64,000 nucleotides of DNA from Ochrobactrum chromiisoli (GTDB taxonomy: Bacteria > Pseudomonadota > Alphaproteobacteria > Rhizobiales > Rhizobiaceae): positions 62,001-126,000 of the forward strand of contig NZ_JAPHAV010000003.1 in assembly GCF_026241335.1 (NCBI RefSeq), read 5' to 3'. The stretch's first letter is position 1. The number at the start of each line of letters is the position of its first letter. Below the pieces are notes generated by a model that was given only the letters and a program-made list of their open reading frames with translations, was not told where the DNA came from and did not search any database. Shown one piece after another: positions 28,882 through 37,503 of the stretch. A program made the position numbers and the translations under genes.

Positions 28882-30303
28882 TCAAACGATTTGATCTTTT
28901 ATACGTGCAAGCGACTCGTCTCGGCCCAGAACGAACAGAACGTCGAATACACCCGGAGATGTTGCTCGGCCTGTCAGTGCGGCGCGCAGAGGTTGTGCCA
29001 CCTTACCAAGTTTCAGGCCAACGGCCTCCGCATGCGCGCGAACGGCTGCATCCAGCGATTCAACGGTCCAGTCTGTGGCTGCTTCAAGATGCGGGAGCAC
29101 AGCTTTGAGAACTGCACGGCCTTCATCATTGAGCAGGGAGGCTGCTTTTTCATCGAATTTCAGCGGACGCTGTGCGAAAATGAATTTCGCGCCGTCGGCC
29201 AGCTCGACAAGCGTTTTTGCGCGATCCTTAAGGCCCGGCATTGCGGTGAGAAGTTGCGCACGTCCCTTGTCATCAAGGGCTTTTGCAAGCTCTTCGCCGC
29301 CCTCAATTTCCGGCAGCACAGCGATGAGAGCATCAAACAGTGCTTTATCATCACTGTTACGCATATAAACGCCATTGATGGCTTCCAGTTTCTGAAAGTC
29401 AAAACGTGCCGCGCCTTTATTGATGTCTTTCACGTCGAACCATTCGATCATCTGTTCGGTTGACATGATTTCATCGTCGCCATGGCTCCAGCCAAGGCGA
29501 ACTAGATAGTTGCGCAGCGCTTCCGGCAGATAACCCATGGCGCGATAGGCATCAACGCCCAGTGCGCCGTGACGCTTGGATAGTTTTGCACCGTCTGCGC
29601 CGTGGATCAGCGGGATGTGTGACATTTGCGGAACGTCCCAGCCCATCGCATCATAAATCACGGTCTGGCGTGCCGCATTGGTCAGGTGATCATCGCCACG
29701 GATAATATCGGTGACCCCCATATCATGATCGTCGACGACAACGGCATGCATATAGGTTGGATTGCCGTCCGAACGCAGAATGATGAAATCATCAAGATCC
29801 TTGTTCGGGAAACGCACATCGCCCTGTACGGCATCGCGTACCAGTGTTTCGCCTTCGCGAGGTGCCTTGATTCGGATGACTGGCTTTACACCTGCCGGTG
29901 CTTCGGATGGATCACGGTCGCGCCAGCGGCCATCATAACGCGGCGGACGGCCTTCGGCCCGGGCCTTCTCGCGCATGTCTTCCAGCTCTTGCGGCGTTGC
30001 ATAGCAATAGTAGGCTTTGCCTTTGGCAACCAGTTCTTCAGCCACTTCGCGATGACGCGGTGCGCGTTCGAACTGCGAAATGACGTCACCATCCCAGTCA
30101 AGGCCAAGCCATGTCAGACCGTCGAGAATTGCAGCCGTTGCTGCATCCGTGGAGCGTTCGCGGTCGGTATCCTCGATGCGCAACAGCATTTTGCCGCCGC
30201 TGTGCTTGGCATAAAGCCAATTGAACAGGGCGGTCCGGGCTCCGCCAATATGAAGGAAACCCGTGGGCGAGGGGGCAAAACGGGTTACGACCGGTTTCGA
30301 CAT
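28882..30303 (-). CDS. gltX: glutamyl-tRNA synthetase
   Basis: Class I aminoacyl-tRNA synthetase of 473 residues. The HIGH motif is [13 protein letters not shown] near residue 17, the KMSKS counterpart is KLSKRHG, and the zinc-less GluRS anticodon domain follows. TRFAPSPTG at the N-terminus is the family hallmark. Many alphaproteobacteria have two GluRS paralogues, one acting on tRNA-Gln for the amidotransferase route; which this is cannot be told here. Divergent from comEC, with 214 bases between them. Confidence 0.97.
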   Translation of the reverse strand: MSKPVVTRFAPSPTGFLHIGGARTALFNWLYAKHSGGKMLLRIEDTDRERSTDAATAAILDGLTWLGLDWDGDVISQFERAPRHREVAEELVAKGKAYYCYATPQELEDMREKARAEGRPPRYDGRWRDRDPSEAPAGVKPVIRIKAPREGETLVRDAVQGDVRFPNKDLDDFIILRSDGNPTYMHAVVVDDHDMGVTDIIRGDDHLTNAARQTVIYDAMGWDVPQMSHIPLIHGADGAKLSKRHGALGVDAYRAMGYLPEALRNYLVRLGWSHGDDEIMSTEQMIEWFDVKDINKGAARFDFQKLEAINGVYMRNSDDKALFDALIAVLPEIEGGEELAKALDDKGRAQLLTAMPGLKDRAKTLVELADGAKFIFAQRPLKFDEKAASLLNDEGRAVLKAVLPHLEAATDWTVESLDAAVRAHAEAVGLKLGKVAQPLRAALTGRATSPGVFDVLFVLGRDESLARIKDQIV

Positions 30304-30517
30304 GACAGCTCCACTATAAAGGCCGCGTCAGGGTACAGCAGATGTGCTGGACGAGGCAGAATTTTGAATATGTAGCGCCCGTTTGTTCATAATCTACAGG
30401 CGTCAAGGATTCTTGAGTGAGAACCCTATCGATTTTGACTGGGGTTCATGTAGCATAGGCAGCACAGTGCGCAAGGGCTTCGCGCGATCGGGGAACACTT
30501 TTGCAGTCAGGCGGGGC

Positions 30518-31186
30518 ATGACGAGCATAAGGGACACACAGGAAATAAGCGAACGGGTATTTGTCAAAGACATGTCCGCGGGGCTTGAACGCGCCTTATT
30601 GCCCGAACCTTGGATACCTTATAAAGCAAGCGAAGATTTATCTCCCATCTTACCACAACAGCATCGAACCCCATCACAGCGACTGTCGGCGCTGACTTCG
30701 CTTGCGTGGCTCAACTTAAGTGCTGCAATGCTAAGGGAAATCGGCAGGGGCATGTTTTTCCTGCTGTTTCCGGTCTTCATGGGCATCGGGGCGATTGTCT
30801 ATTTCACACTCTCATTTGAACCTCATTGGTTGCCCATTCTGGCAATTCTAACCGCTCTTGGTGGTGTTCGAGTTTTATCACGCAGGCATTTTCTGTCATC
30901 GCGGTTGCTAACGCTGGCCCTTGCGCTTCAGTTGGGAGTGATTGCGGGAAAATTTGAAACAGAGTGGCGAGCCACGCAATTGTTAGGCTCGGAGGTCGCG
31001 ACGCGCATTACAGGAAGGGTGGCAGCGCTCGAATATAAGGATAACGGCAGTTGGCGTGTGACGCTTGATTTGATCGAAACCCAAAGACCGAAGCTTCGCT
31101 ATGCACCGCAACGCATCCGCATTACAGCGCGCGATATTCCGGCACGCACGACAATTGGCAGCGGATTAACTGGCTTTGCGCGTCTG
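30518..31186 (+). pseudogene. comEC: ComEC competence membrane protein, N-terminal fragment
   Basis: ComEC forms the inner-membrane channel for DNA uptake and is normally 700 or more residues. Only about the first 220 are recognisable here: an N-terminal soluble stretch, hydrophobic segments around FFLLFPVFMGIGAIVYFTL and WLPILAILTALGG, and the DUF4131 domain ending in TIGSGLTGFARL. After this the frame leaves the family (CRGVIPSG...) and stops at 31222. The gene is thus lost, and the prophage lies just beyond. The start is taken at MTSIRDTQ; the frame is open 135 bases further upstream. Confidence 0.8.
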
Positions 31187-31511
31187 TGTAGGGGGGTAAT
31201 ACCTTCTGGACACGGACGATAGTCATCGAAATTATGACAAGCGATTGTTTGATATAGAGAAATTGGCTTAAGCGGCCCGTGCGCGCCGTGGACAGGCATG
31301 CAAAAAGCGCGGTGAAAGTGGGAGCAAAACGCGCATTCTTTATCAGTTATCGAACATTCCGGCGTCGAACTGGATGCTTCCATTCGCATGGGCGCTCATT
31401 TGCGCAGAAAGACCGCAGGATGAGGCATGTCCAGTCTTAAACTTTCAATTAGCGATAGCGATTCGGCGGCGCTGTGCGCGCGAATGTGGGGACATAAACA
31501 AGCGGGAATAG
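31187..31511. other. unexplained junction DNA between comEC and the phage end
   Basis: These 325 bases have stops in all frames. A weak eye-alignment suggests frame-shifted comEC remnants (PSG, then NYD, then a GDI segment at about the right spacing), but the identity is too low to be sure. It also contains GGACGATAG, the reverse complement of part of the 18-bp late-promoter motif, which would instead hint at phage-derived DNA. Candidates are decayed comEC, a remnant of an earlier phage, or phage left-end DNA if the end is at 31187. Confidence 0.4.
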
Positions 31512-31516
31512 TGTTG

Positions 31517-31630
31517 AAGTCGGACATTTTGTCCGAGTTTGGCGAGTGCAGTCCGACTTTGCCTATCACCTTGAAATAAAAGATTATTTCTCTAGACTTA
31601 GTCAAAATACGCACAAAATAAAGTCGGACA
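31517..31630. repeat. candidate transposase end-binding sites, AAGTCGGAC x3
   Basis: AAGTCGGACA at 31517-31526 (+), its inverse AGTCCGACTT at 31550-31559, and AAGTCGGACA again at 31621-31630 (+). A weaker copy, TGTCCGAG, at 31530-31537 makes the first site a near palindrome. A fourth match, TTGTCCGACA, lies inside the repressor gene near 31783. Mu carries three MuA sites in about the first 180 bases of its left end, so number and spacing fit. The right-end counterparts are outside the window. Confidence 0.6.
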
Positions 31631-31689
31631 AAGAAAAATCTGCCAGTAAGCGTTAGAAATGAGACTTGAGTTAAACCAATCTAACGCCT

Positions 31690-32412
31690 TCAAGGCTCCC
31701 GCAGAATGAGCATCACCCGACCAATGGGTGCAATTTCATCTGCGCGATCTGGCCCATAGGTTTCGGGCGGGTATTTGTCGTTGTCCGACACTAGGTCAAG
31801 ATTCCCATCGATCCGCCACACGGCCCGTTTGACCTTGATGCCGGGACCAACGCGAAAGACGAAAACCATATCGTCTTCAATTTCCGTTTTACTTCTATCC
31901 ACGACCAGCAAAGAGCCGCCCGGAATAGACGGCAGCATACTGTCTCCTTTTGATTCTAGGAGAACACATGAATTTGGGTGAGCACCTATCCTGCGCAAGA
32001 ATGAACGAGCAATTGAGATGCCGCTATCTTCGCCATTCTCGCCGACAGGAATAATCCCATCACCCGCTGCCGCTTGAATGTCGTATCGCTGAAGTGAAAT
32101 CATGTCGGGCGACACTTGGGTCAATTTTGTTTCAGTATCTTTCCCATTACTTTCAAAGGCGTTGGTGCTTTCGCTACGCATCGGTCCTTCACCCGCGACC
32201 AACCAATTAATGTTGATTCCGAATCGGTCTCTATAAGCAGCCAATGTTGTAGCGTCAGGCGTCCTCTCACCGCGTTCATAATACGCAAGTGTGTTTTTAC
32301 TGATGCCCAGATCAGTCGCGAAAACTTCACGCTCAACATCTCCAAGCTCTTTACGGATAAGCCTAATTCTCGCGCCTAACTCTGTTTTTGACGGATTTTC
32401 AGGTTTAGCCAA
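31690..32412 (-). CDS. phage repressor: HTH (XRE) plus S24 LexA-like peptidase
   Basis: Maintains lysogeny by binding operators over the early promoter. The 240-residue protein has an N-terminal HTH (about residues 12-66, FATDLGISKNTLAYYERGERTP) and a C-terminal LexA/CI-type self-cleaving domain with the likely cleavage site A116-G117, catalytic S158 in the GDSM motif and K195 in IKVKRAVW. Damage-induced RecA-dependent cleavage is therefore likely, unlike the Mu Repc of phage Mu itself. The only plausible start is TTG at 32412, just outside the 36-bp palindrome, so the repressor probably autoregulates. Confidence 0.93.
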   Translation of the reverse strand: MAKPENPSKTELGARIRLIRKELGDVEREVFATDLGISKNTLAYYERGERTPDATTLAAYRDRFGININWLVAGEGPMRSESTNAFESNGKDTETKLTQVSPDMISLQRYDIQAAAGDGIIPVGENGEDSGISIARSFLRRIGAHPNSCVLLESKGDSMLPSIPGGSLLVVDRSKTEIEDDMVFVFRVGPGIKVKRAVWRIDGNLDLVSDNDKYPPETYGPDRADEIAPIGRVMLILREP

Positions 32413-32427
32413 ATCAACACCAAAAGA

Positions 32428-32463
32428 ACCACAATTGCGTATTGATAAATACGCAATTGTGGT
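32428..32463. promoter_or_regulatory. 36-bp perfect palindrome, likely repressor/Ner operator
   Basis: ACCACAATTGCGTATT then GATA then the exact inverse complement, giving 16-bp perfect arms. It lies between the divergent repressor (start 32412) and the early operon (Ner start 32566), where Mu carries operators O1-O3 and the Pe/PcM promoters. Each arm contains CAATTG, itself palindromic, so it may hold two adjacent dimer sites. Confidence 0.8.
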
Positions 32464-32523
32464 CTATCCCTATTTGTGCGAACCGCTACGGCGTTTCGCG
32501 TTTGTGACCAAATGACCCTTAAA

Positions 32524-32547
32524 AAGCGGGCGCTGCTACGCCCGCTT
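32524..32547 (+). terminator. hairpin in the early-operon leader
   Basis: AAGCGGGCG / CGCCCGCTT, 9-bp stem with a 6-base loop, 18 bases before the Ner start codon and within the presumed 5' leader. No T-run, so it could be an attenuator, a translation control hairpin or an RNA-stability element. Confidence 0.5.
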
Positions 32548-32565
32548 CCAAAGCGGAGTTTCGCT

Positions 32566-32865
32566 ATGAGTAAGAAAAAGCCGATCATGGACTGGGAGGC
32601 TATCAAGGCCGAAGTCCACCGCCGCCGCATGACGCTAACCGAACTTGCCGTTCGTTCTGGCCTACATCCTTCCATTTTGCGGAAGGTCAAAACCATGACC
32701 CATTATGCGGGTCAGGAAGCGCTTGCGACATTCATCGACCAGAAGCCGGAAAACCTCTGGCCGGATCGTTACCCAAAGAAAAGCTCCGGCATTCTCGATA
32801 CTACGAAATGGCCCCCGTTAGAAAGTCAAAAATCTAACGCTGCTTTTGACAGGAAGGCTGCGTAA
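32566..32865 (+). CDS. ner: Ner-like early regulator
   Basis: Ner represses the repressor promoter and tunes early transcription after infection. The 99-residue protein contains the family core MDWEAIKAEVHRRRMTLTEL (residues 8 onward), the HTH ELAVRSGLHPSILRKV (about 26-42) and the PENLWPDRYP signature at 61-70. A C-terminal tail of about 25 residues is longer than in Mu Ner (75 residues), and that tail's codons contain the CGTTAGA-N10-TCTAACG palindrome. CGGAG precedes the ATG at 32566. The stop overlaps the next ATG (TAATG). Confidence 0.88.
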   Translation: MSKKKPIMDWEAIKAEVHRRRMTLTELAVRSGLHPSILRKVKTMTHYAGQEALATFIDQKPENLWPDRYPKKSSGILDTTKWPPLESQKSNAAFDRKAA

Positions 32866-33017
32866 TGACCGGTCCATTGTCAAAACTCCTCCGCGTTTCT
32901 GACAACGCGACTGCCGCTGATGCGGTTTTCTTCTGGATCGCGATAGCCATTATCCTTGCCGTTATGTTCTCGGCACAGGTGGCGTTAATTGCAGCTTTCG
33001 TTGTGAGGGCAGCATGA
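32865..33017 (+). CDS. small membrane protein (50 aa), early operon
   Basis: A 50-residue ORF tightly fitted between Ner (TAATG overlap) and the ParB-like gene (ATGA overlap), which strongly supports it as a real gene. The protein has a charged N-terminus (MTGPLSKLLRVSDNATAAD) and one hydrophobic stretch of about 23 residues (VFFWIAIAIILAVMFSAQVA onward), so one membrane span. The function is unknown; small membrane proteins in this position of transposable phages could act in exclusion or signalling, but that is only inference. Confidence 0.7.
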   Translation: MTGPLSKLLRVSDNATAADAVFFWIAIAIILAVMFSAQVALIAAFVVRAA

Positions 33018-33979
33018 CCAAGCATGTTGTTACTGGCTTGCCGGAAGTCGTCAAACCTATTTCCCAATATATCAAGCTCTCTGACATCGAAGTTCCTGAA
33101 GATCGCGCTCGCGACTTGGATATGGACTGGGCGCAGGCGCTCGCTTTCATGATTGCCGCACAAGGATTGATCAATCCGATCACGGTTCGGATGGTTGATG
33201 GCCTCCCGCGCCTTGTGGCTGGTTTGCACCGCTATACTGCATTTGGCTTGCTTGAATGGAGCACCATTCCGGCTCGGATTTCTAACGCTGCATCGGATGA
33301 TGAAGCTCGCCTTGAAGAGGTGATGGAAAATCTTGGTCGTAACGAGTTGAATGCACTCGACCGTTGCCATCATCTTTATGAGTTGAAACAGGTGCATGAA
33401 CGCCTGCATCCAGAAACGAAAAATGGTGGTGATCGTAAGTCTGAAATCAGAACGCAAAAATTTCGTTCTGATTGTGAGAGCGATGAAATCTTTGGCTTTG
33501 CAGCGGTAACAGCCGAGAAGATTGGTCTTTCGCGCCGTTCGATAGAAATTGCCGTTAAAATCTGGAAAGACCTCGCCGTTGACTCACGTCAGCGTTGCGC
33601 AGGAACATGGCTTGCTGATCATCAGGCCGGATTGAAGCTGCTTTCCGAGCGGTCGCATATCGATCAAGCGAAATTACTCGACCTGCTTTTCAGTAACCCG
33701 CCAAAGGCGAAGACTGTACCAGAAGCGATTTCTATTCTCGCTAACGGCGTTGCGCAAACCGCTACAGAAAAGAAGCTCGATACCGTCAGAAACAGCCTGA
33801 AAGGCCTGCCTGATACGGTAGCAGCTTCGGTCGTCGATGAGCGTCTCGCTGAGATGAGGAAAAGCATTGATGTGTTGAGCAGCTTCTTCGCCAAGCTGGA
33901 AGATACGGAGCTGGACAAAGTTGTTGAGCAAAACGAAACGCGCATTATCGCGTCGCTCCAGCGCCGGGGTGTCATCTGA
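33014..33979 (+). CDS. ParB/Srx-fold DNA-binding protein
   Basis: A 321-residue protein with the ParB N-terminal fold: the strand KLSDIEVPEDRARD, box II LVAGLHR (G70, H72, R73; GERR in classic ParB), and box III ENLGRNEL (E105, N106, R109), the region that binds CTP in true ParB proteins. The middle (AVTAEKIGLSRRSIEIAVKIW) is an HTH. The C-terminal third is alpha-helical and may dimerise. ParB-fold proteins of this size occur between Ner and MuA in several transposable phages; their job is not established. It is a candidate reader of the dispersed heptamer in this phage. Confidence 0.82.
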   Translation: MTKHVVTGLPEVVKPISQYIKLSDIEVPEDRARDLDMDWAQALAFMIAAQGLINPITVRMVDGLPRLVAGLHRYTAFGLLEWSTIPARISNAASDDEARLEEVMENLGRNELNALDRCHHLYELKQVHERLHPETKNGGDRKSEIRTQKFRSDCESDEIFGFAAVTAEKIGLSRRSIEIAVKIWKDLAVDSRQRCAGTWLADHQAGLKLLSERSHIDQAKLLDLLFSNPPKAKTVPEAISILANGVAQTATEKKLDTVRNSLKGLPDTVAASVVDERLAEMRKSIDVLSSFFAKLEDTELDKVVEQNETRIIASLQRRGVI

Positions 33980-33981
33980 AT

Positions 33982-34449
33982 ATGGCCCGCCGTCGTGATC
34001 CCCTCACCAAAGACCTGTTTAGCTGGGAGCCGCCGAAAGTGGCTGTCGGATACAGCGCGGACGTGATCGGTCGCGGACGGTTGGACAGCAAAATAGCGCG
34101 TTTGGTTTCCCATGCCCTTCGTGATGTACGCGAAGAACGGGGACTGAGCCGTGAAATCATAGCGCAGAAGATGAGTGAATTTCTTGATCGCGAAGTGACA
34201 TCCGCCACGCTCTACAAATGGACTTCGGAAAGTTCTGACAATCACCGCATTCCACTCGATGCGTTTATCGCGCTCGTCCATGCGACTGGGGCGAAAGAAC
34301 TCCTCGGCTTTGTTCCGGGTGAGTTTGGTCTGACCGTGATTGAAGATGAATATGCCGACCTGATTGAAGAGCGCCTTTTGGAAGATCACCGCGATGAGGT
34401 TGAGGCCCGTATTCGTGCGCTTGCAGCCAGCAGAAAGGCAAGACGATGA
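33982..34449 (+). CDS. HTH early protein, upstream of the transposase
   Basis: A 155-residue protein starting 2 bases after the ParB-like stop. It has an HTH-like segment (LSREIIAQKMSEFLDREVTSATLYKWTSESS, about residues 53-84) and an acidic C-terminus rich in Glu and Arg. The stop overlaps the transposase start (ATGA). Similar small HTH proteins precede MuA in B3-like phages, but I cannot name a family or function. Confidence 0.72.
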   Translation: MARRRDPLTKDLFSWEPPKVAVGYSADVIGRGRLDSKIARLVSHALRDVREERGLSREIIAQKMSEFLDREVTSATLYKWTSESSDNHRIPLDAFIALVHATGAKELLGFVPGEFGLTVIEDEYADLIEERLLEDHRDEVEARIRALAASRKARR

Positions 34450-36707
34450 ACGAGTGGTTCACAGCTGGAGAACTGGCAAAAATTGCTAAGGACCGTGGTT
34501 TGAAAGCATCGGTGTTCCCTAACTCCGAACGCCATGTACGCCGGTTAGCACAGGAAAATGGATGGAGCCTCCTGCCGGAAAATCTGTGCCGGAAACGTGC
34601 TGCTGTCGGAGGTGGTTATCAATACCACCGTTCGCTCCTTCCAGAAGTCTTGCAAAATGTCATAGATGGTCTGGAAATCAAGACGGTCCTGATTGCTGCA
34701 CAAGGACGCCGCGCCGAAATTGAGCAGCGCAAAGTCGCTCAACTTTCTGTCACGTCGCTTCGTTTTCGCCAGCGTCAGGCGATGGAAGCACGTGGCGAAA
34801 TCCTCACTGCTATCGACCGTTATAATGTCATGATGGGTGGCTGGGGTCGCCGCAAAGCAATTTTGGATTTCATACAGTCGCAAGAAGAACATGCCGAGCG
34901 CAAGATAGCGTTAGAAAAAGTTGAAGCCGGTGAGGCTTTGACGGGTCGCGAACGCACATTGCTTGAACGTGTGTCACTGCTGGTCGATGCGAATGGCTTT
35001 GGCTTGCTGGAAGATACTTTGCGCCTTGCCAATGACCGTGCTGGCGGCGACTTCCGCATAAGCCGCGCCACGATCTACGCGTGGTTCAGTCAACGGGATG
35101 CAAGCGGTATCGTCGCATTGGCCCCGGCTTTGACCAAGATTGAAGAACCTGTCACCGAAGAGTTCAAAGCTTTTCTTACCTTTTATGCCAAGCCGGGGAA
35201 GCCTGCCGCCAGTGAAGCGTTAAAGGATTATCGCAAGGTCAATCCGGCAACGGCTCTCACCATTGAAAAAGTTCGCTACACCTTGCGGACCAAGCTCAAC
35301 GATATTGAAAAGAATGTCGGACGCGAAGGGCTTCTGACACTGCGCTCGCGTATGGCCTATATTCAGCGTTCCACCGAGAACCTGTTTCCGACCACGATCT
35401 ATACGGCAGACGGCAAGACATTCGACGCTGAAGTTGCGCATCCAGTCACCGGGAAAGCATTTAAGCCGGAAATCACTTCTATTCTGGATGTGGCAACGCG
35501 CAAGTGCGTCGGTTTTTCCATAGCACTCAAGGAAAACGTGATTTCCGTTACGGAAGCCTTGCGCAAATCCTGCGTCAGCCATGGTATTCCAGCCATCTTC
35601 TATACCGACCGTGGTCCCGGCTATAAGAACAAGACCTTTGACGCCGATGTGAATGGCCTAATGGGCCGTCTTTCAATCACGAAGATGCATGCGCTGCCAT
35701 ATAATTCGCAGGCCAAAGGTATTATCGAACGTTTCAATGGCTCGGTCTGGAACCCGCTGGCACAGAAGCTTCCTTCTTATCTCGGCGCGCCGATGGATAA
35801 GGAAGCGTCGAAAGCTGCTCACAAGACTTCGCGTCAGGAACTCAAGCTGTTTGGCGCATCCCGGCTACTGCCGTCATGGGATGAGTTTCGCACCATGTGC
35901 GTTGAGGCAATTGCCGAATACAATGCAGCGCCACATCGCGGACTTCCGCGTTTCATGGATGAGGCGAGCGGAAAGTATCGGCATTATTCGCCCGACGAAT
36001 TTTGGGCGCAGCATGTAAGGGACGGCTTTGAGCCTGTTTCCGTTGCCTCGGATGAAATTGACGATCTGTTCCGTCCATATGAAATCCGTATCGCTCGGCG
36101 CAGTCTCATTGAGTGGAACAACAACCAGTATTTCCATCCGGCACTGGAAGCCTATCACGGTGAACAGGTCATGGTCGGCTATGACTTTGATGAAGCTCGC
36201 TTTGTCTGGGTGCGCGAGATCGACCGTGAAGAAGGCCAGCCGGGTGCGCTGATCTGCGTTGCCGACTTCACCGGCAACAAACAGGATTATGTGCCGAAGA
36301 CATTCCAACAGGCAGCGGAAGAAAAGCGCCGTCAAGGTCGTATCAAACGGGCCGGTGCCAAGCTGCGCGATGCCGAGCAGGAATTCATCACGCCGTTCCT
36401 CATCGACCAGCCAGCCAATGACGCGATGCCGATCATCGACATCACACCTGATCTGGTTCCAGTCTCTAACGTGGAAAAGCTGTCTGATTATCAGAAACCG
36501 GCGCAATCCGAACAACAGCCAAAGCGTCGGACCTTTGCATCTGATGAAGAGCTTGCAGCTTGGGCGATCCAGAATCCCGAAAGTCTAACTAGTAATCAGG
36601 TTCGCGTCTTGCGCGGGTGCTTACAGCAGCCGTCTGCAATTGAACTATTCCGATTGTCAGGCATCGATGTGGAAACGCTTCGAAACATCATCCGCGCCGC
36701 TGCCTGA
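34446..36707 (+). CDS. Mu-type DDE transposase (MuA)
   Basis: Catalyses replicative transposition of the phage genome. The 753-residue protein has N-terminal HTH domains for enhancer and end binding (MNEWFTAGELAKIA onward), an integrase-like catalytic core with D348 in SILDVATRK, D388 in YTDRGPGYKN and E428 in GIIERFN, the beta-barrel Mu-transpos_C domain, and a C-terminal region that in Mu contacts MuB and ClpX. Spacing D388-E428 is shorter than in Mu itself (336/392), as in B3-like and IS-like relatives. The host ClpA/ClpX pathway remodels the Mu transpososome; clpA here is on the chromosome. Confidence 0.95.
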   Translation: MNEWFTAGELAKIAKDRGLKASVFPNSERHVRRLAQENGWSLLPENLCRKRAAVGGGYQYHRSLLPEVLQNVIDGLEIKTVLIAAQGRRAEIEQRKVAQLSVTSLRFRQRQAMEARGEILTAIDRYNVMMGGWGRRKAILDFIQSQEEHAERKIALEKVEAGEALTGRERTLLERVSLLVDANGFGLLEDTLRLANDRAGGDFRISRATIYAWFSQRDASGIVALAPALTKIEEPVTEEFKAFLTFYAKPGKPAASEALKDYRKVNPATALTIEKVRYTLRTKLNDIEKNVGREGLLTLRSRMAYIQRSTENLFPTTIYTADGKTFDAEVAHPVTGKAFKPEITSILDVATRKCVGFSIALKENVISVTEALRKSCVSHGIPAIFYTDRGPGYKNKTFDADVNGLMGRLSITKMHALPYNSQAKGIIERFNGSVWNPLAQKLPSYLGAPMDKEASKAAHKTSRQELKLFGASRLLPSWDEFRTMCVEAIAEYNAAPHRGLPRFMDEASGKYRHYSPDEFWAQHVRDGFEPVSVASDEIDDLFRPYEIRIARRSLIEWNNNQYFHPALEAYHGEQVMVGYDFDEARFVWVREIDREEGQPGALICVADFTGNKQDYVPKTFQQAAEEKRRQGRIKRAGAKLRDAEQEFITPFLIDQPANDAMPIIDITPDLVPVSNVEKLSDYQKPAQSEQQPKRRTFASDEELAAWAIQNPESLTSNQVRVLRGCLQQPSAIELFRLSGIDVETLRNIIRAAA

Positions 36708-36735
36708 CAACCTCAACACACGAAGGAAAATACGC

Positions 36736-37503
36736 ATGAAAAACCAGTTTGTCGAGACAGCCAACGTAAAACGCTTTTTGGGTGCGCTATCCGCACTCGA
36801 ACAGCGTGGCGCGCAGGAAGCTTGTCTCGTCGTCATTGATGGTCAGCCTGGACTTGGCAAGACCACGACATTGAAACACTGGGTAGCGCAGAATGGGTGT
36901 GTGTATCTGCGCGCTAAAAAGGAATGGTCGCCAAGCTGGTTCATGAACGAACTTTTGGAAAATCTGCGGGTTACGCCGCCGCATTCGTTCCCGAAAAAAT
37001 ATGCCAAGGCGTTAGAGGAACTGGCGATGCGCCAGAACTCGGCCATGTTGGATCGCCGGGCTTTCGGGCTGGTCATTGATGAGGCGGATCATATTTCCTC
37101 CAAGTCGAGCATTCTCGAAACTATCCGCGATATTTCGGACATGATTGAGTTGCCGACTGTTCTTGTCGGCATGGGAAAGGTCGCTGATCATCTGGCACGG
37201 TTCCCGCAGGTCGCTTCGCGTGTGTCGCAGCGGGTTAGCTTCCAGCCAGCATCCAAGGATGATGTGAAGGCGCTGATAACGGCGCGTTGCGAAGTCAAAG
37301 TGGCCGATGACCTGATAGATTTCGTTCTGAAGGTCAGTCAGGGCTTGAACCGCGAGGTTCTGGAAGCCATCGCCAATATTGAACGCTTTGGCCTGCGCTT
37401 TGATGCAGGTGATGAAGGCGTGACCCTGTCCGACATGGCCGGTCAGGTCATCATGAATAATCGTCATTCAAATAAGCCAGTCATGATCCCGGAGACGTTC
37501 TAA
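36736..37503 (+). CDS. MuB-like AAA+ transposition ATPase
   Basis: Activates the transposase and selects target DNA. The 255-residue protein has Walker A GQPGLGKTT (36-44, K42) and Walker B VIDEAD (D115, E116), then the sensor segments (VLVGMGK, ASRVSQRVSF). It lacks the N-terminal HTH of Mu MuB, as do the D3112/B3 versions. AAGGAAA lies upstream of the ATG at 36736. An in-frame start 96 bases upstream overlaps the transposase and is rejected. The stop and next start overlap (TAATG). Confidence 0.92.
   Translation: MKNQFVETANVKRFLGALSALEQRGAQEACLVVIDGQPGLGKTTTLKHWVAQNGCVYLRAKKEWSPSWFMNELLENLRVTPPHSFPKKYAKALEELAMRQNSAMLDRRAFGLVIDEADHISSKSSILETIRDISDMIELPTVLVGMGKVADHLARFPQVASRVSQRVSFQPASKDDVKALITARCEVKVADDLIDFVLKVSQGLNREVLEAIANIERFGLRFDAGDEGVTLSDMAGQVIMNNRHSNKPVMIPETF

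Noticed and set aside
31201..31222. Third copy of the 18-bp late motif near the left end
   Set aside because: Only about 10 bases (CGGACGATAG, inverted) match, so it is noted as a hint and not called as a site.
31396..31614. Leftward 72-codon ORF in the phage left end
   Set aside because: It crosses the candidate phage end and the transposase-site repeats and has no ribosome site or recognisable domain.
36640..36735. Upstream extension of the MuB-like gene
   Set aside because: It overlaps the transposase and lacks a ribosome site; AAGGAAA before 36736 decides the start.
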